Below, one piece after another: positions 1-12,500 of a stretch of 64,000 nucleotides of DNA (within the stretch, counting starts at the first letter, position 1; each line of letters opens with the position of its first letter). The notes under the pieces were generated by a model. The model was not told the DNA's origin and ran no database searches. It worked only from the letters and a program-made list of their open reading frames with translations. The position numbers and the translations under genes are program-made. Source of the DNA: Orthonyx spaldingii (taxonomy: Eukaryota; Chordata; Aves; Passeriformes; Orthonychidae); contig VZTJ01005468.1 in NCBI GenBank assembly GCA_013397795.1, positions 1 through 64,000 on the forward strand, given 5' to 3'.

Positions 1-3000
1 AAGATGAGGAAGAGGAGAAGAAGTCCTGGCCTGGTGCAAACCGAATGCAAGGAAAGAGGTATTGCTAGGCCCGCGGGTTGCACTGTGCCTGGGAAAACCA
101 GCCAGTGTCTTGCTCAGATGAAACACTCCTGGGAAAGGCCTTTGGTGAAGGATACTAGGTAGGCACTATTGATGAACACTGCAGAGTTCGTTACCAAAGC
201 ATTTTTCTTAGTTGCGTAATTGGTGTTGTAACCCCAGAAGAACCCAGGTGGGTCTGACTTAAAGTGATACAATGGCAGGTCTCCTCTAGCCTGCTGCCAG
301 ATGTTCTTGCAGCTGGGAGAACTAGAAGGGAACAAGCGCTCTGAACATTCCTGTGAGCTTTTCCCAGCTTCCCACACTTGAAACACCTCTGTCTCCATGG
401 GGAGCCCCTTGTGCTTACCAGCTGGGTGGGAGGTTGCATACCTAAGGATGGTGTGGACTGCTTCTGTGCCTCCTGACTCAGCTCATGAAAAGGCCGTGTA
501 AGCCTTGGGCATATGCCACATCTTTTCCATTGCTGGGTGTTCTGCCTGGGTTACTGAAGAGGCTAGGAAGATTTATATCCCGTTCATCCTCTAGGCTTCG
601 GGGAAAAAATATATCTCTGGGACCTGTCTCTCTGAAATGTGTGTTAAATTACCTATAGGCTTGCAAAATTTGTCTTCCACATGTAATGGTTTGTATAAAT
701 AATGTTTAGATAGGGTTGTGGGCAATGTGAGCATATGAGCCTCAGTTCTTTTAAGAAAGACAACTGGAAAAATGGGGCTATAAAACATGCAGGAATGAGG
801 TAAATATAAATAATTTGGTGTCTGCAGAGGAAAATCATAGTTCCCTGATCTCTTACAAGTCTTTCAATACTATGGTAAAATAATAGGTAGCATCTGGCAA
901 ACTTGTGTAACTTGCTTGGATGTTCAGAAAACATCTGAAATTTCTCACAGAAGACTGTTAAGAAAACTGTCTACTGGAGGAGGTGTAGAGTTCTTGCTCA
1001 GAAATTGGCTGAGGTTCCACAAACAAAGCCAAGGAGTGAATGAGCAATTTTAATGTGACAAGAGCAGAGGGATGAGGTCCTTTGCTGTTAATGACCCATA
1101 AAAGGTAAAGTGCAGCAAGGTACTTAAAAATCTACCAGTACCCCGGAGTCATTCAGATTTGTCAAGAAGAAGCGAGTCCAAAGAGACACCATGTGTAGTG
1201 AAGTGGTGTGAGAAGATGAGAAGCATGCAGCCATGTGTGTTGGAAGGAATGATTTGCTCTGGGATATGGCTGGCTTCTAATTTACCTTGTCTACTCATGG
1301 CAGTGGGATTGCAGGCTGATTACAGAGATGCTTTTCCTCAATACGCAAAGATGCCATCAGAGAAATAAATCATGCTCGGCCACGTAAGGAGTAGTGTGAG
1401 GAGAGATGCTGAGAGCATCAGGGTGCTGTTCTGCCAGTCAAGGTCATTTCCCTACCCAGGAAGTTGTATGTTGGTCTGGTCACCTTTCCGAAGGGTCAGA
1501 AGTGAGAATATGTTAGGGATATGTGGGAGAGTGGTTAGAGCTAGAAGACATCTTGTGTCCTGGGAAGGAGAGGGCACTTAGTAGTGAGCTTAGTAGGTCT
1601 AGAAAAATCTAATGCTTTTCTTCTTTGCCTTTTTTCACTATGCAAGGAGAACTCAAGGCTGGGGTGTTACAGTAGGATTGTAGTCTTTACTCAAGATCTG
1701 GAACTCATTGCTGCAAGGTACTATTTCCAACCTAAAAGTTTACAAAGTTCCCAAAAAGAGGATTGAGAGATATTTCTCTTTTCATTTAGTTCATCTAGAT
1801 TGCACTTACAGAGTGGTGTAACCATTCATGCTCCAAAGTGTGTGATATTCTTTTGAGTATCATACCATCATTTTCTCCCATCACTCTCCTAGAGCTTCCG
1901 AGTCTCTAGGTAATTCAGTCAGGGTGAATTATCCTGTCTTCCTGAGTTGTTCCCAGCTGTGATCTCATGGCTTGGCTTGTTTTTCTCCTGTTTTTCTGCT
2001 CCCTTATTCTGCTGTAGGCAGCCCTGCTCCACCTCTGTACCGGTGAATTCTCTCTTAACAGGCTGCTTTGTGGCTTTTCCAGTTTGGCTGACCCCCTCTC
2101 AATGCCTGTGCCCAGCTGGGCTTTTGCTTCTCGGGCTGCCCTTTGCCATGGGTGCTTCAGCTGGTTTGCAGCTGTGCATCCACAGGAGCTGAGCTGGGAG
2201 GGATCTCTTTGGAGTGGAGCTCTGTAGGTCACCGCGGCGAATCATTTTGTGGTCATTATCCAGCCAGTGTTGTGCTGTGATGCTGATAAATCTCTGCAGC
2301 CAGGCAGGAGATGGCCAGGATTATACCCGTGAGCTGGAGGTGAGAGCCCTGCACCCTCTCTGCTGATGTCACCAAACAATGCAGAGCTTGAAGGGCAGTG
2401 GTGGTGGCAGCTTTCTCATCCTTTGGGCAAGTGATGGCTCTTTTGGCCAGCCCAGAGGGATGGCATTTCTGGGGAAAAAAAACCAAAACAGACATTACCC
2501 AGAAGTGATACCATGTTATCCAGCCTTTCTGCATGGTTCATGGTAGTAGTGAAGGATTTGGGGTGGTTTGTGGATGCTGGATAAGTGGAATGGTTTAAGG
2601 ATCAAAAATCTGGATAGCTCTTCCTGTTATCACTGTTCCTTCTGCAACTGGTGGGATTTTCTCACCCTGTTGTGAAAAGCGGTTGTGTTTCTGCTGTCAG
2701 CCTGTCCTTCTCTGAGTTATTCAATTCCCATTTATCCATTGCTACCATAATCAACTCTGTGTTTCCTATGGAGCTGCTCTGCACAGGAGGAGGACCTCCC
2801 CATATGCGAGAAGTGACGCTGACCTGCATACTGCTGTGGGTCTTGTAACAGTTTAGGGAAGGCACTGAAATAAATAAAGTATTTGACCAACTAAATAGTA
2901 GAGCTTCCTTTCTACCCTGTGTGATTGCATCTAAATGGCAACCAAGTCAGAGGAAGGAGAGAAAACAAGCAGGGGATGTGACCAGCCCCTGATGGGTGCC

Positions 3001-3536
3001 CTGGGAGCTGGAGGCTGAGGCCTGCAGTGAACAGAGGGTGATGATTCAGCCTAATAAAGCTAATGGCTTTATGCAGCCAGGCAAAGGAAATTGTGGGATC
3101 ATGATGCAGCAACTGTCCTATAGCAGTTTGTTTCTGTCATCCAGACGTGACTTCATGCCCCCACCACCCTACCCTTTCACTTTTTCCTGTACCTAAATGC
3201 TTTCCTTGCTGAGCAGAGGGAGCTGAGACACCGTGTTCTCAGGAAGAAAAGTAGTCTGTGAGACAGCTGCACCTAAATGGGGTGAGAGTGGACAAACAAG
3301 GAAGGGAGTTCTGGGACTACATGGTGGGACCACAGCTGCTGAAGCATATGGGTTCTTCTAGCACCACCGAACTCAGCAGGCTTCTCAGATGACCTTGTCC
3401 CTAGACACTGGGCCCAGGAAATCCTGTAGCACAGAGAAGCTGGAGCTGGCAGGCAAGGTTCACCCGTAACTCCAACAGGGCTACATTGTCATGGAAGTGG
3501 CACGTGTCTAACCAGCTCTTTCTCTCCTTTCCCCAG
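1..3536. other. Non-coding stretch upstream of TMEM63B coding exon 1 (probable intron 1)
   Basis: I see no exon, RNA gene or clear repeat here. The first coding exon of TMEM63B begins at 3,537 directly after a pyrimidine-rich acceptor, so the 5' UTR is split and its upstream exon lies in this stretch or left of the window. Base composition is more AT-rich than the rest of the window. No CpG island that could be the TMEM63B promoter is visible, which favours a promoter outside the window. Confidence 0.6.
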
Positions 3537-3558
3537 GGAAGACGATGAAGCTGTAGAG

Positions 3559-6500
3559 ATGCTTCCCTACGTCATCGCCACCCTGGGCTCAGTAGGGGCC
3601 CCCTGCAAAACTCCCACATGCAACAACAACAGCACTACCAAGGACTACTGCTACAGTGCACGCATCCGCAGCACTGTGCTGCAGGGGCTGCCCTTCGGTG
3701 GGGTGCCCACCGTCCTAGCCCTTGACTTTATGTGCTTTCTAGTAAGTCTGCCTGCTGTTGCTTTAGCACCTTCTCCCCTAATTAACCATGAAACCAGGAC
3801 AGTGGTCGGATGATTAGGGTTGAGGGCCTCAGATGCCATCCTTGACTTTGCTGCTGGCTGACATTCTGGCCCTAATTATGTCTCCTAGACACTGTAGCCT
3901 TAGCCACTATTGACTTAGCTCCAACAAGTCCACCACCACACTGAGCCCTGTGGAAGGGTGTTGCAGCCATAAGGATGGTGGTGATGTTAGGTCAGTCCTG
4001 CATCCCAAAACTCCCACTTATGTTGCCAAGTCCCTGCAGCTTTATCCACCCAATGGCTTTGCATGTTCCTCCTTAGAAGCTGTGGGACCACAAATGATAT
4101 AGCCATAATTTTGACTTGTAGAAACCTCAGGGCCATTTGATCCTGTGGGGCTACCTTAGCTATTGTGTTTTGCATCCTGGACCTCTGCCTCCCACAGCTA
4201 TTCAGATAGTCTGATTTAACAGTCCTGGGGAACCTGTGCTCTCCTGTGGTCTCAGTGTGCTGTTAACTGAGGACTCTGCCCCCTCCTACCCTCCTTGTTT
4301 CTGTGGCTCTGCATGCAGAGGACAAGGACAGAGTTGGACAATGCCTTTTCTCACAGCTGCTCTTTTGGTCTCTTTCAGGCACTGTTATTCATCTTTTCAA
4401 TTTTGCGTAAAGTTGCTTGGGACTATGGACGCCTGGCCCTGGTGACTGATGCTGACAGGTAAGCACGGGAGAGTGGCAGGGGAATAAGATATGAGTAGTG
4501 CCCTTCTTTGCTGCGAGGCAGAAGGGATAAATCCCATTTTGTGTGCCTGAGCAGCTGGAGAGGAGAGGCAGAAGTGCTGGTTGCATCCCCTGAGCTGCAG
4601 GAATAGGAAGAAATCCCCACTTACAGACTTTTTTGTTTCAGCATCCTTCTCCCAACACATGGAGTGGTCCCTGCTGGCTCCATATCGCTTACAGTCCCTT
4701 CAGTGACAGAGATGTGCAGGGGCCGTTACAGAGGAACAGCAGATGGAGGGAGGAGAGGAACAAGAGGTCACAGGAAGGGTGAGGGCTGCCACAGTAAAGG
4801 CTTTGTTAAGCCTCTGAAGGTGTCTTTGTGGCTCTGCTGGATGCAGTTCTTGTTAAGAGCACTTGACAGTAGTATGCTGGTTTTCCAGGTGTGGTACTGC
4901 TGTGTTGATGCGAGCTTAGCTCACATGCCAAGTGCTGATGAATTGGTCTGCATGTGGATCCCTCCTGCCCAATGCATTTGTGGGCTGCAGTGTCTGTCAG
5001 CAAAAGCTAGGCCCCATTGGGGATGGCAGCTCCACAGCAGAGGGAGCACTCCCTGCACAACGGTGGAAAGAGTTGTTTTCTTCCAGCACCAAACCAGGAA
5101 TTCTCCCGGTTTAAATAAGCAGTCTTGGATAAGGTTAGATAAACAGCTGTGTCCCTGTGGCTCCTCTGCCCATCTTTTCCTGGTCTGGCTGGGGAAATCA
5201 ACTGTACAGAGGTAGTGGAAGGGAAACAAGGAGAAAGGAATAACCATAGGAGACCTCAGTGGGGAGAGGGGCAGCAGGGTTAAGCAGTCTGGATCCAGGT
5301 GCTGGTAGGAAGCCACAGGGGCTGCACAGCTTTGGCCTCCAGTGGGGAGAGAGGGCTGGACTTTCTCAGAGGCAGTGCTTTTGAACCGCTTGGCTGCAAG
5401 AGAGTGTGAGCAGTGGCTGTAGGCAGAAAGGCAGAAGGGTGCCAGCTGTTTGAGAACGAGAGCTGGTAAGCACAGGGAGAGGAACAGCGTGGCTGTGGAT
5501 TGAGCTGTGGATCAACAGGACTGCAGTCGCAGGGAAGAGCCCGTGCTGCTTGGCTCATCCATGGGGTAGGATGAGAATTTTGAGAAGGGGAATGAATGAT
5601 GTATGTGTGTTTGTTGCCTGGGTGGGGAGGAAATAGATGGAAGGGGAGCTCAGATGGCAGCCAGACAGTCCCAATAGTCTCTCCTATCTGACCCCATCAC
5701 TCAGGAGCTCCCTGAAATGTCCATGGTATGGAGCCAGGTCATCTTCCCAGTGAAGCCAGCTTCCCTTCAGCTGGCAGCAAAGCACTCTGCCTCTGGACCC
5801 GTGGGTATTCCAACTTGCTATGACTTGAGGCATTGCTGGGCTCTGGAAGAAAGGTCTTCTCCAGCCTGACCGTTGGCAGGTTTCACTTCTTCAGGATGAT
5901 GTGGAGCCATGTTGGATGCATAGTTCCCTGCAAAAGAGGAGAACTCAGCACCTACTCCTGTGGTTGTAACCTCTCCCTTTCTGTTTCTGTGCCCCCAGGC
6001 GCCGACGCTGGGAGACGGAAAGAGAGGAGCGGGAATAGTATGTTGTTTTTTCAGGGTCTCATTTCTTCTCTCTTTCTTGCTCACAACCTCTCTCTCATTT
6101 TCTCTTGCAGCTGTCTTGCTTCTGAACTAATTTAAATGGCTGGGAGTTTCGGCATGAATTTGTGTCTCTCGGTGGATTTGTGCTCTTCTTTCCCTCCCCT
6201 TTGTGTCATCCACTACCACAGCTGAATGCACCCTGATTTTCCCCCTAGTAGCCCTTAAATGCTCCTTGAGAGCAGCAGTGCCAGGGAGCTCTCAGTCCTG
6301 ACCAGGGCAGGGGGTGCTATATCACATATCATGTTCTATCTGCTTGCGTCCAGCTATCCTGTCTCATGATGGAAGTAAACAAACCTGCTTGCCTGAGCCC
6401 ACAGTACACTCAGGTCACCCAGGTGCAGGGGAGGCTACTTTTCCTGGTCCTTCTTGTACCAGGTTGCCACAAGAGCTGTTCCCTTGCCAGCTGCAAGGGT

Positions 6501-9500
6501 AGGCAGGTGCACAAAGAGGATCTGGCAAGACTACTCTGTCTTTCCTTTTTACCCCATGAGGCTTCTGGGACCAGGGCAACTGTTGGCCCTTGTCCGTTGC
6601 CACCTAAACCCACACCCAGTACATCAGCACCTTTGATTTTCTCTCTTCCCCTGTTTTGCCTCAGAGCTGCTGAAAGCACCTTCGGCACCTTGGCCTGGCG
6701 TTGCCCATTAAGCCCTGCCATGGGCTGTCCTCCCTGTTCTTACCTCTTTCTTGCTGCTTTTATGCCTGTGAAAAGCCCATCATCACCTGTGCCTTGCCGA
6801 CTGGTTGGGTGGTATGTGCTGCAGAGAGGATGATCAGCTGGCAGTGCACAGCCTGCCATGGTCACTCCAGCCACACTGATTTGTGTCTGAGGCCAGGGCA
6901 GCAATCTGCAGCTGCCTTTTCCCACTTGCAAAGCATGGCACTGCTACTGCCTTAAGGGGTACAAGAATGTGCCTGTTTTTGCAGTTGATCCTTGCCCTCA
7001 GGAGCAGAGCAGTTGAAGTTGTGAAAACAGAACTGGTGGTGGCTGTGGTACATGGCACAGAGGGGACCTCTCGCTCGTGCTTGAGTGCTTCACTAGTGGT
7101 TTGCCCTGCTTCGGGTGTGTCTGGCAACTTTTCACTGCTAACATCTTGGGGGGAGGAAGACAGAGGTAATAGAGCCATCATGATCTGAGGATTTTTTAGG
7201 GTTGCCATTTCATTTATCCTCACAAGTGCTTGTCTCTCTCCAGGGGGCCACTTCTTACTGCTCCTGTTTTTCATTTGAGGTTGCTGAAGCAATCTGCTCC
7301 AAACACACCACACATCCCACCCCCAAAGCTACTGTGTGAGCTGGGACTGTTAGTAGCCAGAAGCCTCCAAAAACCTGTGGAAGCCAGTGACAAAGTCTCA
7401 TTCTGTCTGTGCTCCTTCAAGGCTAATGGCACATTCCCATCCCAGCTGTTCTCTACAGTGACAGGTCGTGGGTAAGGAACACATAGATGTCACCTGGTGC
7501 TCCCAGCCCCTGGATGTACAATACTGTTCTTTGCAGGAGAGGGCATCCTCGTCTGATGTGCTGCCTTTCCATGAGAACTAGCAAGTGCCCTTGTCCTGCT
7601 ACTTGTCAGAGCTCACAGGAGCCATCAGCAGTCTCAACTGGTGACTCAGTCTGTGCTGGGAGGTCATAGCAACCTACCTGCACCTCTGTGTATGAGGGAA
7701 GTGATCACAGAGCCCTGTGGGGCGTGCCACCCATCAGCCACCTCCAGCTTGACACCACAGCAAGCCCTTTCCACAGCATGCCTGGCCTGCCCTCTTGGAG
7801 CCTGTGATTCCCTTGGCCTGAGGCTAGCTGTGCCTCAGACCCTATCCTTCTCCTTCCCTGGCAGGGCCTGCACCAAACCTGCATCCTTAATCTTGTGATT
7901 AAGGTCCCACCTTAATCTTGTGATTTGGGACAATCTTGCTTTCTTCTACTTGCACTCTCAGTGCTTTGCTTTAAAAAGTCTCCATCCAGGTGCAGGTGCT
8001 GTTGGAGCTCCCTATTCAGCTTTCCATCTTCGGCAAGGTTTTGCATCCTCTGTCTACTCAACACTTCAGGTCATCCTGAGTATTGTCACTGCATCCCCCT
8101 GCACAGAGCTGAGTTACCCAGGTCATCTCATAACATGACACTCCTCTCAGTTGTGCCCTCCCGTGCTGCTTCTGCTCTGCCCTCTACTTTTTCAGTACCG
8201 AGAAGTCAAAAGCTCATGGTGTCATCATGCTGGGCCCTCCTCAGGGCACAAATTTCTCCTCAGCAGAAATTCACCCTCATTCCCTGTGCCCAGCTGCAAG
8301 GCCTCTGTGATTATAAAGAGCTGAAGGTCTGAGAGCTGAGTTGAAGCTGTCTCTGTCCGTCCAGCAGACCAGAGTGTTGGGCTGCACAGTGGCAAGGCTA
8401 CACACCACTGTCTAATCTGCACTGCTGTAGTCCCCTGACCTTCAGCTAATCTCTTTTCCCCTGTCACTGTTACTTCCAACTAGGAACTGGGGACTCAGCA
8501 GGTGTTACTCTGCTCTGAGAGAGGCCACGTGTCCCATCCACTTTCCTTCTGACTGTTCATAAGGGTCTCTGCTTGTTCTCCTTCCCAGTGTCGTCCACGG
8601 CTCTCTAGCACTTGTCTCTCAGCAGCTGTTTCTCTGTGTTCTTGCCCATCTTACCCTCCTTGAGCCTGTACAGGGAGACCATATTTTCATTTGGTTTTTT
8701 CCTTTGTTTCTAGCCTTCAGATCAGTCATATCTCTTCTTGCACCTCCGAGATCCCAGCCTGCTGTTGTCAACTTGCAAGTGCTATTTAATTTAGGTCTCT
8801 GGACCATTTTCTTGCCTCCTTTTCCAGCTGCCCTCCGTTCTGTTTGTAGTGGGGGCTATTGTCAGCCTTGGATGCTTCTGCTGCAGGTTCTTCATCTAGG
8901 TCTCTGCCTCTGGCTGGAGTAAAGTGGTCTGGGATATTCACCCATTTTGCTTTCCTGTCCTTTAACATGGAGACATTCACTTCTAGCTGTCTGCCCTGCT
9001 CCTGCTCAAGGGATTTCCAGGCTGGAGGCTCAGCTCAGGTTGGGAAGCAGGTTGTACAGAGCCTGGCTCCAGGAAGCTGCATTCTTCCTCCTGCACTGAA
9101 CCACTAAGGGTGGGGAGGACTGGTGTACCAGGATACAGCCCACCAAACCCTTTCCTTCCTCTTTCTGAAGATGAGTGAGGACCTCCAGAACAGGAGCTGC
9201 TTGCAGTGCCTCCCCAGCTGTGCCAGAGCCAGAGAGGCTGTGGCAGCCTCCAGTTTTCGCTTCCTTTCTGCTGTCTAAACCCTGTGCTAAACAGACCTCC
9301 TCTTCCCTCTGTGGCAACCTCTGCCAGCCTCTCCTTGCAGGGACTGCCACATAGTATGGGTGCCTTTCAGAAGGTGCCAAACAAGTATCATCCATGGGCT
9401 AGGCCCATGGGCTTTGCCAGGCTCAGCATGCCATCTGAGAGGGGTTCTCTCTTTACTGCTACCTCTGATCTTACCTCTCTCTATCTCACCTGGTGCAAAC

Positions 9501-12500
9501 TGACCTGAATTAACCTCTCGTCTCCTGGGTGCTCTTGGTTCCTGGCCGGGCTGCCTCTTCGCATCTTCTAACTTTCTCCCTCACCTCCCACTTGTCATTT
9601 TAGCGTAGCCTCCGCCCTGCATTCTGACAACCATGACCGCTACGAGCGCCTCACCTCTGTCTCCAGCTCTGTGGACTTCGACCAGAGGGACAACGTGAGT
9701 AGTGCAAGAGTCAAACACTTTGCCTTTGAGGGGCCGGGAACCCACAGCTTGGCTGAACCAAGGGCTCTTCAGGAGAAACACTTTTGCCAGTTCCTGGGCC
9801 TTAAGTCCCATATCCTGTAGTGTGTGAGTGCAGTGTAGAGCTCAAGGAACTATGCAGCTCTTAGACATGTGCTTAAATAAATAGGCTCTACATCACTGTG
9901 GTTTAACAAACACCTGTCCAGTCTATAATCTCAGCATTACGAACAATTCTTACTTGCCAGCTCTTCCTCGCACTGCAGTCTACCTCTACTGGTTTTTTCC
10001 TCACTGAAGGAGATGTGGGTGTGATGGATGCGGGGTGAAGCTCCCCCAGGTGTCCTTTGAGGAGCACTGCCCTGGCCTAGCCTACCTTCCCAGTCCCTAC
10101 AGAGCTTCTATTGTCCAGCATGATAGCTAAAATACCTGTATGCTGGATTTTCTGGGTCTGTCTAGGCTTTGGAGAGCTTCCATACTAGCCAGGAGCCCAT
10201 GGGTTTGCTGGAAGGTTGAGCTGCCAGTTGGTAGGGGACAGCCATACAGCAGGGTCCAACCTGTGCTGTACTCCATGGAGTAGCACTGTCACCTCCTTCG
10301 CTTTGGCACATGTGTGTGCATATCTGGGTGCTTGTGGTCTGCCCCCCACCCCAAGCCAAGTATGTGAAGGTGCAAGGACACCAGCCTGCTCCCTGGAACC
10401 TTTGAAGGAGGGAGCTGGGATGAAGGAACACAGAGTAGTGTGAAACTGTCCTGTTTTCTTTTTGTACAGGGTTTCTGCTCCTGGCTGACAGCCATCTTCA
10501 GGATAAAGTAAGTGCCCCAGGACCTGCATGGGGGACCCACACGGGGAGGGAGGGGCAGTGCAGGGTTGTTGGGACACCCAGAGCAGTACAGCTGCGTGAA
10601 CACTGCCCTTGCTGCAGCCCCCTCCCTGAAGAGCACAAGTGAAGTGTGTCCTCTGGAGAGGACAAGCAAAGACAGGACTATGTGAGGAGTCCTAAAGCCA
10701 AAATAAGGTCACACAGTGAGTCTGTGATAGAGGAGAGAACCCAGGCCCATGACTGCCCCACCTCAGTCCCATCTCAGAAACAATGTCCACTGCTCTGCAA
10801 AGATACTCATCTCCCTGGCACTCTTGCTAGGGGGTGCTCTGTCTGAGGAATGACTATGAGGAGGGAACTGGAGGATGCAGGGAGACACCTTCAGCTTGAG
10901 GTTGCACAGGAGTAGTCTCCCAAGCACTTCTATTCAGACTACTGTGGGATAGCATCAGCATCTCAGTCTTAGCAGGGAAGGCAAGGCCCACCTGAAGGGT
11001 ATAAGGTGTGTCTGGTTTCCTCTCCTGGGGCACAGAAGGCAGGGCTGTGGGGAGCAGGACTGGGTAACCATTGCACAGGCAGGTTTCTGCCCAGGCTACT
11101 TCAAGGCTGAGTGCTGGGCTCTCGAACCCAGAGTCTGGCTACAGCTCTGTAAGGCAGAACCAGGGATGCTGTGTGTGCTCAGATCAGGAGGGCAGCTGTG
11201 ACCCTGTACTTTTCCCCAGCACTTGAGGAAATGTAGAAAATTTCCTGACAACCTTTTTTTCCCTGGCAGGGATGATGAGATCCGGGACAAATGCGGGGGT
11301 GATGCAGTGCACTACCTGTCCTTCCAGAGGCACATCATTGGGCTGCTGGTGGCCGTGGGTGTGCTTTCTGTGGGCATCGTGTTACCTGTCAACTTCTCAG
11401 GGGACCTGCTAGGTAAGAACAAGGAGCCTTTGGCTGGGCTGGGACATCTGCTTTCAACACCATGTTCCAGACCACTGGGTAGCAGTAGAGAGCAGGACAG
11501 GACTAACACAGACAAACCCTAACTGCTCTCTCAACTTTGAGTGTAGTGCATCCACAGAGTCATCCTGTATAGCTTGGGGTTTTAGGTATTCTGCAGGTGA
11601 TATTCTTGCTGTAGCTCACTCTCGTGGTGCTCTGTCCCACTCAGTATAACTGAACATGCTTGTGTCTGCCTCTTTCTCCCTAGAAAACAATGCCTACAGC
11701 TTCGGGAGGACAACTATCGCTAACCTGAAGTCTGGGTATGTGTGGGCAGGAGTGGGATGGGTAATTGAGGCCCTCAAGGGGTGTTTTGTAAACGTTCAGT
11801 TGCTGCAGAGCCTCATCTCCTTGAAGGTTGAATTTCTGCCTTTGCTGTGAGGCTGCTGTCCCTGCTTCAAGTTCCAGGCTGAGCTCCTGGAATTTGGTTG
11901 TAGGGCATCTATGTGCTGTGATGATTACACTCATGGCCCCAGTGCCTTGAGAGCCTGACCAGCCTAACACAGACTTGTAGTGGCGACCTTGCATTGACCT
12001 TTGTGGTCTCCCCTGTGACAGGAATAACCTGCTGTGGCTGCACACCACCTTTGCTTTCCTGTACCTGCTGCTGACAGTGTACAGCATGCGCCGGCACACT
12101 TCCAAGATGCGCTACAAAGAGGATGACTTGGTGAGCAGGATCTGGCCACTCTCCCAGGCACATTTTCCCATGCCCTGTGGTCAAGTCAGGTAGCCTTGGA
12201 GAGAATGCTGAGCAACTCAATTTCCAGAGTGATTTAGGGCTGTCATGTTTTGTCCGGTTTTATTCTGCCTGGCCAAAGGCAGATCACCTCCAGAGCAGCA
12301 GCTTGTAGGGAAACAGAAGAGGCCTGCACGGGGTAAACATGTGGAAGGACCCCATTCTTCCTTAAGGGTTGTTCCAGCTGCTTTTGTCTTCTTCATTTCT
12401 AAAGGGTAGCCCTGTTTCTGTTCAGTGTAAGTTTCTGCAGTGTAAGTCCCTAGCCTGTCAATCTGCAGCATACCCAGGTGCAGGATGACAACAACTAGTG

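Noticed and set aside
1712..1770. Weak resemblance to a CR1 tail (TATTTCCAACCTAAAAG)
   Set aside because: Lacks the ATTCTATGAT terminus and the AAGATCCC motif; too short to call.
4664..5215. 183-residue open frame in a TMEM63B intron
   Set aside because: No homology, no conservation visible, lies between two well-joined TMEM63B exons; Cys/Trp-rich composition typical of chance frames.
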